Shown here piece by piece: positions 27,768 through 35,688 of a DNA stretch of 64,000 bases; within the stretch, counting starts at the first letter, position 1, and every line of letters starts with the position of its first letter. A program made the position numbers and the translations under genes. The DNA comes from Algoriphagus sp. (GTDB lineage Bacteria > Bacteroidota > Bacteroidia > Cytophagales > Cyclobacteriaceae): the NCBI RefSeq assembly GCF_024305035.1, contig NZ_JAMWZB010000018.1:1-64000 (forward strand). The letters run 5' to 3'. Under the pieces are notes generated by a model, which ran no database searches, was not told the DNA's origin, and worked only from the letters and a program-made list of their open reading frames with translations.

Positions 27768-29203
27768 TTTTTAAGTATCAGGTTTTTAAAATCCATAAAA
27801 GGCTGAGTTTGCGCTTTCCACGAGATCAGAAAATAAATTGAAATCCCTAGAAGCCCACCAAAGATAAGGTGAATCCAATCCAACAATTCAGGATTGCGTA
27901 CAAATTCTAATACTGTCCAACCTCCTAAACCAGCTAAAGTTCCAACTACAAATATGGATGAAATATCCCTCAGCTGACTCCAGACCGAATAATTAATAAA
28001 TCGGCCACTATAATAGGAGTTAATAAAGAATGAAATAACATTTAAAATCACCTGGCTCCAAATCAAAGCCATAATCCCAAAAGGATATGCTATGAAAATC
28101 CCTATCAGTGTCAGACTTTTTTTTATAATCTCCAATTTAAGATACAAGTCACTTCTTCCTTTTATTTTGAGTATGTTCAGGTTGTAGGAGTGGATGGGGT
28201 ACATTAATCCAATGAAGCAAAGAATCTGAAAATAAGAAACAGCAGGAAGCCATTTTTCTGTCAAAACAATTTTAAAAAGTGGTTCCGCAAGCACAGCTGA
28301 AAGCACCATGACTGGAGTAAGCCAGAATAATACTTGTTGCATTACCCTTCTGTAGGCAATTTTCAATTTTTCATCCTCATTTTGAATTTCCACAAACATG
28401 GGAAAAGTGACCTTAGAAAGCGTAGTTGAAATATTTTTGACGGGAATTTGTTTCAATGAATCTGCCTTGGTGTAAAATCCTAATTCATCAACAGAAAAAA
28501 ACTTCCCTATCACTAAATGATAAACATTGGAAAATACAGAATTTAGAATGCCAGCTAAAGTGAGCTTCGAACCAAATCCAAAATGATAACGAAACCTTTC
28601 CCAATCTATAATCAATGAAGGCCTCCATTCAGAATAAAACCAAAATTGAATACTTATAAGCAAATTCTGAATAATATTCATCCAGACCAAAGCCCATACC
28701 CCGAAACCCTTAAATGCTAAAAAAAGTCCAACTACTCCACCTAAAATAGTAGAGGGAATTGTCGCCTTCATTTCAGTCTTAAAGTCCATCTTCTTCACCA
28801 AACGGGTTCGCTGAACTGCCGAGAAGGGAAAAATCAGAAAAGTAAGACAATAGATTTTAATAATCTGCTCCAAAACCGGCTGATTATAAAAATCACTAAT
28901 CCAACCAGATGAAATAAACATTAAAAGATAAATCAAAATTCCAACTGCCAAATTGATAAAAAAAACTGTTGAATAGTCTCTTTGATCTGCATTTTTGGTA
29001 CGAATTAGACTGGAGGTCATACCAGCATCAATCAAACTATTCCCAAGCGCAATAAATAAGGCTAACATTCCAATCAGCCCAAAATCTGAGGGTTCTAATA
29101 TTCTTGCCAAAAAAATAGTCACAAAAATGGAGGTTAATTGAACCCCAAATTGCTGAAATAGGCTCCAAAAAAAACCTGTTAGCGTTCTTTTTTTTAAACT
29201 CAC
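27764..29203 (-). CDS. wzx: Wzx-type polysaccharide flippase (MOP superfamily)
   Basis: A 479-residue membrane protein with about 12-14 hydrophobic helices. The N-terminal half has GFFWSLFQQFGVQLTSIFVTIFLARILEPSDFGLIG, a strong match to the Polysacc_synt family. Later regions such as LGFYTKADSLKQIPV fit too. The start is GTG at 29203. It lies in a 4-base GTGA overlap with the stop (29200-29202) of a decayed acyltransferase gene, so that gene was once translationally coupled to the flippase. It flips lipid-linked repeat units to the periplasm for the Wzy-like polymerase. Confidence 0.9.
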   Translation of the reverse strand: MSLKKRTLTGFFWSLFQQFGVQLTSIFVTIFLARILEPSDFGLIGMLALFIALGNSLIDAGMTSSLIRTKNADQRDYSTVFFINLAVGILIYLLMFISSGWISDFYNQPVLEQIIKIYCLTFLIFPFSAVQRTRLVKKMDFKTEMKATIPSTILGGVVGLFLAFKGFGVWALVWMNIIQNLLISIQFWFYSEWRPSLIIDWERFRYHFGFGSKLTLAGILNSVFSNVYHLVIGKFFSVDELGFYTKADSLKQIPVKNISTTLSKVTFPMFVEIQNEDEKLKIAYRRVMQQVLFWLTPVMVLSAVLAEPLFKIVLTEKWLPAVSYFQILCFIGLMYPIHSYNLNILKIKGRSDLYLKLEIIKKSLTLIGIFIAYPFGIMALIWSQVILNVISFFINSYYSGRFINYSVWSQLRDISSIFVVGTLAGLGGWTVLEFVRNPELLDWIHLIFGGLLGISIYFLISWKAQTQPFMDFKNLILKK

Positions 29204-29677
29204 TTGGCCAGTACTTCTATATTTTTTTTACTTGTAGGAAAATCCCTCATAACTTCTACCTCTGCATTTTTCACCTCCTCATTACCAATTTCTAATCCTG
29301 GTAATAAAATCACTCCAGCTACTATCCTTCACATTTTCCAACCTTAATTCCCGCCAACAATCTTTTGTATTGATTCTAATTTCACATATAGGAAGTATTT
29401 GCGCTCTCGTAATTACCAGAACTCCTCTCCCGACCTTTGACTCAGGCCCACAAAACACAAACGCCTTTAAATCGGCTGAACTGAATTTTAAGCACTGGTT
29501 TGGTGGAAGAACTATCCACAGCAAAAAGTCTCTTTCTGATTTCCCCAACTTTCCACCTAAGTTCTTTCTAATTACTCAAGCTTATCAAAACTGAGGAACC
29601 ATTTGAATATAGTCCTTCAAAATAGCCTCATCTTTAATGATTTTCCCTAAACGAAAAATAATCCTTTTTCGAAACAT
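29200..29677 (-). pseudogene. Decayed hexapeptide-repeat acyltransferase
   Basis: Three fragments in different frames together match one sugar O-acyltransferase of the left-handed beta-helix type. The N-terminus starts with ATG at 29677 (MFRKRIIFRLGKIIKDEAI, ending at a stop after about 30 codons). The middle portion in the frame covering 29282-29548 has KFSSADLKAF then VGRGVLVITRAQI. The C-terminus in a third frame has VAGVILLPGLEIGNEEV and ends VLAK with TGA at 29200-29202. The last stop overlaps the GTG start of wzx. At least two frameshifts and one stop separate the parts, so the gene is dead. Family identity is inferred from the remaining repeat-like pieces. Confidence 0.55.
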
Positions 29678-29787
29678 CTTATTTAAAAATTAAATCGATT
29701 ATTCTGAATAACGTATGAAAATCAAGAGTAAATAAACATCCAACCATTGAGCTCAGGCATCACAGGCATCACTTAAAATCAATTTTA

Positions 29788-30419
29788 ATCGGGTAGGAAA
29801 AACAAGATTAGTTCCCGTTTCGATCTCTTACACCACCGTACGTACCGTTCGGTATACGGCGTTTTCTTGGTTTTACACCTCAAATGGCTTGTTTAGCGTT
29901 GTTTCCAGTTTTCTTCCAATGGAATCACTCCTATCCATCCTTCGGATTCCGTCCTATTCTTTTGGTAAGGAGCCTGGTTTCCGAACATCTGATCCTTTTC
30001 CTTTCGGTACTATTCTTCACTACCATACGGCAAGATTTGGACCTTCCCAAACCAACTCGTGATCCGGTACTTTACCCTCGGTTGACTCCGCATGACCAGC
30101 TTTACACCGTGCTTTCCCAAACTTGAGGGATTTTCACACCTCCATGAGGTCTCCCCTGGTAAGGCAACCCACTTTCACTCCATGTTCCCTCCTCATTTAC
30201 ACTCCGATGTCCGTGAAATCTTTGGACTTTGACTGGTTTGGCAGTCTCATCCCATCGGTTATGTTTGATAAGGTTCGTATTCCTCGGGGTAGCGATTTGC
30301 CGCCAGCTTCCTTCAGATTCCACTTCGCAGTGGACCCCCTTGCCTTGGGCTCGTGGTTGGCGATTACAAACCCCCACAGTGGACTTTTACCACCTAGTTG
30401 ATTGCCATGCACGGTACAC
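29788..30419 (-). ncRNA. Group II intron RNA lacking its reverse transcriptase ORF
   Basis: The minus strand carries a 5' end beginning GTGTACC (30419) and a domain I-III region with stretches I recognise from bacterial group II introns, such as AACTAGGTGG and ACGAGCCCAAGGCAAGGG. Domain V is at 29834-29861 and folds perfectly: a 7-bp lower stem, a 2-base CG bulge, a 4-bp upper stem and a GAAC loop. Domain VI follows and ends CCTACCCGAT at 29788. The total is about 632 bases. Domain IV holds only about 200 bases and no reverse transcriptase, though the segment after GTCATGCGGAGTCAAC resembles the start of an intron-encoded protein. The triad in domain V reads CGC. Splicing would need a maturase in trans. 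Confidence 0.82.
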
Positions 30420-30423
30420 AAAT

Positions 30424-30457
30424 AAAAATCTCCTTGGAAAATCACCAAGGAGATTTT
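30424..30457 (-). terminator. Rho-independent terminator of ugd
   Basis: An inverted repeat has arms at 30424-30437 and 30445-30457 (13 paired bases) around a 7-base loop, with a T-rich tail on the minus strand. It lies 9 bases past the UDP-glucose dehydrogenase stop. The group II intron begins only 5 bases beyond it. The stem is GC-containing and strong. Confidence 0.85.
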
Positions 30458-30465
30458 GTTATGTT

Positions 30466-31785
30466 TTATTTTGAACCTATACCATAGTGTGTAATCCCTA
30501 AAGAATCGAGGTATTTCTTGTCGTAGATATTTCTGCCGTCAAACACCACCTTGTTTTTAAGAAGCTTTCCGACTGCTTCCCAACTGGGAATTCGAAATTC
30601 GGACCATTCGGTGACCAAAAGTAAAGCATCTGCATCCACACAAGCATCGTATGCATCACTGCAATAGGTCACTTTATCAAAAATGTAATGTTCACGGGCT
30701 TCCTCCATCGCTTTGGGATCATAAGCTCGGACCTTAGCCCCGGCAGCTCTTAATTCATCAATAATGACAGCAGCGGGAGATTCGCGCATATCATCGGTAT
30801 TAGGCTTGAAACTTAAGCCCCACATGGCAAAAGTTTTTCCGGAAAGATCTTCACCAAAATGCGCTTTCACCTTTCCTGCCAAAATATGTTTCTGATCATC
30901 ATTGACATCTTCTACGGATTGAAGCACTCGTAAGTCATAGCCATATTCCTTGGCCGTTTTGATGATGGCTTTGACATCTTTGGGAAAGCATGAGCCCCCA
31001 TAGCCCACGCCGGGATAAATAAATTTATTTCCAATCCTCGGATCCGAACCTATTCCTTTTCTGACCATATTGGCATTGGCCCCTACGCGTTCGCACAAGT
31101 TGGCAATATCATTCATAAAGGAAATTTTCGTTGCCAGCATCGCATTTGCCGCATACTTGGTCATCTCAGCTGACGGAATATCCATGTAAATGATTCGCTC
31201 CCCACTGAGTTGAAAAGGCTTATACAGCCGCTGCATGATTTTTTCAGCACGTTCATCGTCTACTCCGATAACTATACGATCAGGCTTCAAAAAGTCCTCC
31301 ACAGCCGCTCCTTCCTTTAAAAACTCCGGATTGGAGGCTACGGCAAAAGGAAGATCAGCACCTCTTTTTTCCAAAGCTGTTTTAATGGCTTTTCTTACTT
31401 TTTCGCCTGTGGTTACCGGTACCGTGCTTTTGGTAGCCACCACAATGTAATCACTCATTTTCTGTCCGATCTCATCAGCGACAGCCAACACGTATTTCAA
31501 ATCTGCAGAACCGTCCTCACCAGGAGGAGTACCCACCGCAATAAAAGCCACTTCGGCACCTTGAATAGCTTCGCCCAGATCGGTACTAAAATGCAATCTG
31601 CCGCTTTTATAATTCCGGACTACAATTTCTTCCAAGCCAGGCTCATAAATGGGCATGATCCCATTTTTAAGCTTTTCAATTTTTTTGGCATCAATATCCA
31701 CGCAGGTCACTTCAATTCCCACGTCTGCAAAACAAGCACCTGAAACCAGACCTACATAGCCTGTGCCTACGACAGCAATTTTCAT
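30466..31785 (-). CDS. ugd: UDP-glucose 6-dehydrogenase
   Basis: A 439-residue enzyme. The N-terminal NAD-binding motif is AVVGTGYVGLVSG, KSTVPVTTGEKVR lies near 119, SNPEFLKEGAAVEDF near 151 and the catalytic GGSCFPKD loop has Cys266. The sequence is of the UgdH/Ugd class rather than the HexNAc dehydrogenase class. It converts UDP-glucose to UDP-glucuronate, a precursor for acidic polysaccharides. It follows the long SLBB export gene by 24 bases and ends in a strong terminator, so these two genes form their own transcription unit at the head of the locus. Confidence 0.95.
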   Translation of the reverse strand: MKIAVVGTGYVGLVSGACFADVGIEVTCVDIDAKKIEKLKNGIMPIYEPGLEEIVVRNYKSGRLHFSTDLGEAIQGAEVAFIAVGTPPGEDGSADLKYVLAVADEIGQKMSDYIVVATKSTVPVTTGEKVRKAIKTALEKRGADLPFAVASNPEFLKEGAAVEDFLKPDRIVIGVDDERAEKIMQRLYKPFQLSGERIIYMDIPSAEMTKYAANAMLATKISFMNDIANLCERVGANANMVRKGIGSDPRIGNKFIYPGVGYGGSCFPKDVKAIIKTAKEYGYDLRVLQSVEDVNDDQKHILAGKVKAHFGEDLSGKTFAMWGLSFKPNTDDMRESPAAVIIDELRAAGAKVRAYDPKAMEEAREHYIFDKVTYCSDAYDACVDADALLLVTEWSEFRIPSWEAVGKLLKNKVVFDGRNIYDKKYLDSLGITHYGIGSK

Positions 31786-31809
31786 AAAATTATAAGTATG
31801 TTAAGATTA

Positions 31810-34464
31810 TTATTGGACAAGTCTTTCAATCAATATCCCCAAAGTCGCTAGACTGGAAGCAATCCCAATCCAACCTGCTGCACTCATTCGCTCTCGTTCA
31901 GGCTTTTGAGGAACAACAATTTCTGCTCCTGGCTCAATAACAGGATAATTCTTAATTCCCAAAAAGCTACGGGTCTGGGCCGCATCACCATTGGCATAAA
32001 TCACATAGGCTTTGGATTTTCTGGCCTTTTCAGTGAATCCACCCGATTTGGAAATATAATGTTTTAGTGTTTTACCCTTTTCAAACCGCGCAGTAGTCGG
32101 TAACAAGACCTCCCCAACCATTCTCACAGTTTGAAGTTGCTTAGGAATCTGAAGGATGTCTCCTTCCATCAAAATCAAATCTTCATCCGAACCTGGATTC
32201 TGCATGATAGATTCCAAATTGATCCCTACTAATTCTTCTTCTTTATACCTGGATTCATTTAGTTGAGGATCAATAGAAAGCGAATCGGAAAAAACCATGG
32301 TCTGATCCAAACTTAACCGATTTTCAGCTTCTTTGTCTTTTCGCTCTTTCTTTTCTTCTTCTATTTTAACGAGCTTTTTATCAATCCGCTCAAAGAGCAT
32401 TTTTTCAGCCTCGTTGAGATTTCTGTTGGTTTCTGGATTCAATCGCTCCCACATTTGGCGGAGATTTTCTTCTCGGATCTCTTCTTCGGTTTGCCCTTCA
32501 AAATATACTGTTCTTCGAATCAAATTAGCTCCTTTCGGATAGGCAAAAGCGGATAATCCCCCTGCCCGCTTGATCACATCTGAAATTCGTTCATTGGCAT
32601 TCTTGATCACAAATTCTCCGGGATATTGGACCTCTCCTCGAACAGACACGATCTGTTCCCGTTCAAAACCCGGGCTTCTACGGATAAATACATGATCAAA
32701 AGGGCTCAGCGGTAAATTTTGCTCCTCTTCGGATAGCTCCAAATTAGGATTGATGGTAAGGGTGGAGATTTCTGCAATTTGTCCACTCTGCGCATCTCGG
32801 ACTCTGCGTGCAATTTCAATAGAACTATTCGCCGCAGATTCCAAAAATCCACCGGCTCGGAGAATTAAATCTCCTACCGTCATTTCAGAAGCAAAGGGAT
32901 AGGTTCCTGGAAAATTTATTTCCCCGCTGATTTTGACATAAAATTCCTCCTGAATATCGTATCGGCTGGGGATGAACAATAAATCTTCATTTTTCAATTC
33001 CACATCTTCAATATCCCCATCCATAATGCCTTGTAAATCCAAGGGAATGGCTCCTAAGGTCAAATCCTTATTGGTTCTATACAAGGTAGCCCGCTGCGTG
33101 AACGCTTCAGGTCTCAACCCTTCTGCCTTTTCCACCAAAGCTTTCACAGTCATTCCTTCTACCAAGGAAAATTCACCTTCACGAACCACCGAACCTACGA
33201 CCTGTACCCGATTGGTGTACCGGTCCAACACTTCTCCTATGAGCACCTCATCCCCGTCTTGCAAGCTAAATTGATCAAACTCTGCTGAAGAAACGTCCAA
33301 GACTTTTCTGAGGTTTTCCTCATAACGTCTTATGGTAATTCGATCCTTAAACGCTTTAGGTGAAAACCCTCCAGTAAAAGAAATCAGCTTTTCAAGGGTT
33401 TCTCCGGGTTTGGTTTCAAAATACCCTTCTCTTCTTACCGGACCAATGACTTCTACCCGGGATTGATAAGGGGGAACGATGATCACATCGTTATCCTGTA
33501 ACCTAATGTTTGAGGATTGATCCCCTTGGGTCAAAAAGTCATAAATGTCTACGGTGGCCTCCAATCGGGAATTCCGGTAAACTTGTATCGTTCGAAAAGC
33601 CCCATTTTCATTGGGACCTCCTGCAGCGTACAGCGCATTGAATACGGTGGCAAAAGAAGGTAAGGTGTAAGTTCCCGGTTTGGTCAATTCACCCACCATC
33701 GAAACCTTTATGGATCGAATATTTCCCAACCTGACCTGCATAAAAGTATTGGGCGAACTCCCCAAAAGCCCCGAGTAAATTCGTCCCAAGCTTGCTTTTA
33801 ACCGAGAAGTAGCGGCTTCTACACTGGAGCCCCCTACCGAAACCGGACCTACATTGGGAATAAATACCCGCCCTTCTGGACTTACGCTCAAATCATAGGA
33901 TTGCTGAGAAGCGCCATAGATATCAATCAAAAGCTGATCTCCCGAGCCGATCACATAAGAAGGTGGCGTGGGAATATTTAAACTGGGATTGAAATTAAGC
34001 TGTCGATTATGAAACAGCTTAAATCCAAAGATCTTCTTTTGTTCTGGGGTCAGATCAAAATAAGGGTCAGACCTTCGTAAGGAATCAAAAATCTCATCCG
34101 TGGATTCTTGCATTTCGAACGATCTGCCCGAACCCACTTGCCCCATGGATTGGCCAGAACCCGTATTTCCTCCTGACAAAAACTCATTGATCCTTCGACC
34201 AAGTTTAGAAGCCTCTGCTGGGGACATTCCCCGCTCCTGAGCCAAGGCCACGAGTTGGGAGGGATTGATGCCATTGGATTCTGCCCGCTGGATCAATTGT
34301 CCGATTTGTGCATTGGAAAGGTCATCCACCCGGATATTTTGGATATCGGACAAACTCTGAGCCCAGAGACCCAAAGTAATAAATAGCATACAAGCCGAAA
34401 GCCCGAAAGCTTTCCAGATGCTTGGTTTACCGATTTGTACAGTGGCTAAAATAAAACGTTTCAA
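31810..34464 (-). CDS. Long SLBB-domain polysaccharide export protein
   Basis: An 884-residue protein with a signal-like N-terminus (AFGLSACMLFITLGLWAQS). After it comes a helical segment (RAESNGINPSQLVALAQERGMSPAEASKL) and the Poly_export domain (PTPPSYVIGSGDQLLIDIYG near 160). At least four SLBB repeats follow, each with a GEVxxPGxY-like start: VGELTKPGTYTL, IGPVRREGYFET, VGSVVREGEFSL, ISGEINFPGTYPF, VRGEVQYPGEFVI. The C-terminus has a membrane segment (AAGWIGIASSLATLGILIERL). Such proteins form outer-membrane and periplasmic export conduits. It is far longer than the Wza-like gene at 12632. It heads the locus directly after the regulator gene. Confidence 0.9.
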   Translation of the reverse strand: MKRFILATVQIGKPSIWKAFGLSACMLFITLGLWAQSLSDIQNIRVDDLSNAQIGQLIQRAESNGINPSQLVALAQERGMSPAEASKLGRRINEFLSGGNTGSGQSMGQVGSGRSFEMQESTDEIFDSLRRSDPYFDLTPEQKKIFGFKLFHNRQLNFNPSLNIPTPPSYVIGSGDQLLIDIYGASQQSYDLSVSPEGRVFIPNVGPVSVGGSSVEAATSRLKASLGRIYSGLLGSSPNTFMQVRLGNIRSIKVSMVGELTKPGTYTLPSFATVFNALYAAGGPNENGAFRTIQVYRNSRLEATVDIYDFLTQGDQSSNIRLQDNDVIIVPPYQSRVEVIGPVRREGYFETKPGETLEKLISFTGGFSPKAFKDRITIRRYEENLRKVLDVSSAEFDQFSLQDGDEVLIGEVLDRYTNRVQVVGSVVREGEFSLVEGMTVKALVEKAEGLRPEAFTQRATLYRTNKDLTLGAIPLDLQGIMDGDIEDVELKNEDLLFIPSRYDIQEEFYVKISGEINFPGTYPFASEMTVGDLILRAGGFLESAANSSIEIARRVRDAQSGQIAEISTLTINPNLELSEEEQNLPLSPFDHVFIRRSPGFEREQIVSVRGEVQYPGEFVIKNANERISDVIKRAGGLSAFAYPKGANLIRRTVYFEGQTEEEIREENLRQMWERLNPETNRNLNEAEKMLFERIDKKLVKIEEEKKERKDKEAENRLSLDQTMVFSDSLSIDPQLNESRYKEEELVGINLESIMQNPGSDEDLILMEGDILQIPKQLQTVRMVGEVLLPTTARFEKGKTLKHYISKSGGFTEKARKSKAYVIYANGDAAQTRSFLGIKNYPVIEPGAEIVVPQKPERERMSAAGWIGIASSLATLGILIERLVQ

Positions 34465-34684
34465 GGATGAAAATAGGGTTGATTGTGCAAGTTAAAACTT
34501 TTGGTCAATTACTTAGTTTTATGGATATCGAATGAGAAGAATCTAGGAGGTTAAGAATCTTAGGTATAGATAGATATAAGATATACAGGCTAGTTAGGCT
34601 TGGTTCCTCTCCTTTTTCATACAGCTTCGCCCTTTCGGTCCCACTGGAACCTAGCAATCACCATAAACGAATCGTGGGAATCGA
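34465..34684. other. Gene-free gap upstream of the long export gene
   Basis: About 220 bases with no ORF. It contains the second copy (34623-34643) of the 21-base repeat found at 14848-14868. I do not see a convincing Bacteroidota promoter on the minus strand here, so the export and ugd genes may be transcribed from the promoter of the upstream regulator. Confidence 0.35.
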
Positions 34685-35203
34685 TTAGATGCCCACTGTT
34701 TTATCAAAAAGAACCAGCCCATACGAGTCGATTCGCATGGATCGGAAGGTAAATATCACCTTTCTATTGATCAACTCCTCTATTCTTTTGGTCAGCCCTT
34801 TGATATACTCATGGTTCAAATCATCCCCGACCACAACCACATCAATCTTTCCGGAATCTACCCCACGAGAAAGGTCACCGACGAGCAAAACCTGCTCAAC
34901 CTCACCCATTCGTTCTAGAATTTGCTCCAAAAGCATATCTAGTCCAAGGTATTTTCGGATGATATCTCGGATATTGGTGAAGAATGGATGATGGGTGTTG
35001 GCCTGATAGGCGATTTTATTTTTGTCGGAATGCTTCAACAAAATCCCTGCCTGAGTTAAATTATTAAGTTCCTTTCGAATCGCATTGGTGGATTCACCAA
35101 ATTCTTCAGCCAAACCCCTTAGATGGCTTTGATTGCGATCATTCACAAAAAACTTAACAAGAAGCCGTAGACGGGTTTTTGATGTGATTAAAGATTCCAG
35201 CAT
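34685..35203 (-). CDS. Winged-helix regulator with nucleotidyltransferase-like C-terminal domain
   Basis: A 172-residue protein. Residues 1-75 look like an ArsR/MarR-type winged helix: LRLLVKFFVN, GLAEEFGESTNAIRKELNNLTQAGIL, then a wing. Residues 95-165 resemble a minimal nucleotidyltransferase fold, with LVGDLSRGVDSGKIDVVVVGDD giving the G(D/S)x(S/A)RG...D-I-D pattern. There is no clear catalytic pair beyond that. I recall similar two-domain proteins at the head of Bacteroidota exopolysaccharide loci. It sits first in this locus behind a good promoter. A role as a locus regulator is inferred. Whether the nucleotidyltransferase part is active or only ligand-binding is open. Confidence 0.7.
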   Translation of the reverse strand: MLESLITSKTRLRLLVKFFVNDRNQSHLRGLAEEFGESTNAIRKELNNLTQAGILLKHSDKNKIAYQANTHHPFFTNIRDIIRKYLGLDMLLEQILERMGEVEQVLLVGDLSRGVDSGKIDVVVVGDDLNHEYIKGLTKRIEELINRKVIFTFRSMRIDSYGLVLFDKTVGI

Positions 35204-35230
35204 TAAAAATCACTAGTCAGAAGTGAGTAA

Positions 35231-35259
35231 CAAAGGTACTCATTCGACAGAAGTGACAA
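35231..35259 (-). promoter_or_regulatory. Bacteroidota-type promoter of the locus regulator
   Basis: On the minus strand, TTG at 35259-35257 is followed after 18 bases by TACCTTTG at 35238-35231, a match to the TTG-N19-21-TAnnTTTG consensus with a slightly short spacer. Transcription would start near 35225, about 20 bases before the ATG at 35203. Confidence 0.6.
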
Positions 35260-35304
35260 AATCTTTTTTTTCTAATTTGAGTTAAATTTTTTCACCTCAA
35301 AATC

Positions 35305-35688
35305 CTAATAGGATACCGGCCCACGGTAAATATCCTTGCGCTCCCGCTGAATTAACTTTCGAAGTAAACTCCCAGATAATCCTGAAAATGAACCCAGTAG
35401 AAAACCCAAAACGCCCGTTAATACCAACATGGCTATCCCCGACCCTACACCAAATATCTCTGCCATATTATCTGCCAGATCACTTCCGGTAGAAATGCTG
35501 ATAAACAAGCCTACACCTATCCAGGCGATGCCCATCCCCAAGCCTGCGGCAAAAAATGAGATGGAACTGCTTGAGTTCTTCCAAAAACTCAAAACACCTA
35601 GCAAGATCATTACTCCCCAATAAGGAAGCCAGGGATTGGCCAGTAAAACCAAAAGGATGACCAAGATAAAGAAGCCTAGAAATTTCAT
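35305..35688 (-). CDS. Small membrane protein, unknown function
   Basis: A 127-residue protein with three to four hydrophobic segments: FFILVILLVLLANPWL at the start, a second near 25-45, a third near 50-66 and a fourth near 84-108 with a glycine-rich run (GSGIAMLVLTGVLGFLLGSFSGLSGSLL). The C-terminus is basic (KLIQRERKDIYRGPVSY). The family is not recognised. It starts within the last codons of the upstream acylase gene (4-base overlap), so the two are co-transcribed. A helper role for the acylase is possible but unsupported. Confidence 0.65.
   Translation of the reverse strand: MKFLGFFILVILLVLLANPWLPYWGVMILLGVLSFWKNSSSSISFFAAGLGMGIAWIGVGLFISISTGSDLADNMAEIFGVGSGIAMLVLTGVLGFLLGSFSGLSGSLLRKLIQRERKDIYRGPVSY

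Noticed and set aside
29370..29594. Plus-strand ORF opposite the acyltransferase relic
   Set aside because: The minus strand shows collinear pieces of a hexapeptide acyltransferase. The plus-strand frame has no recognisable features.
30123..30401. Two long overlapping ORFs on both strands (about 92 and 91 codons) near 30.1-30.4 kb
   Set aside because: They lie wholly inside the group II intron RNA, and such open frames recur in intron sequences without being proteins. The RNA structure explains the conservation.
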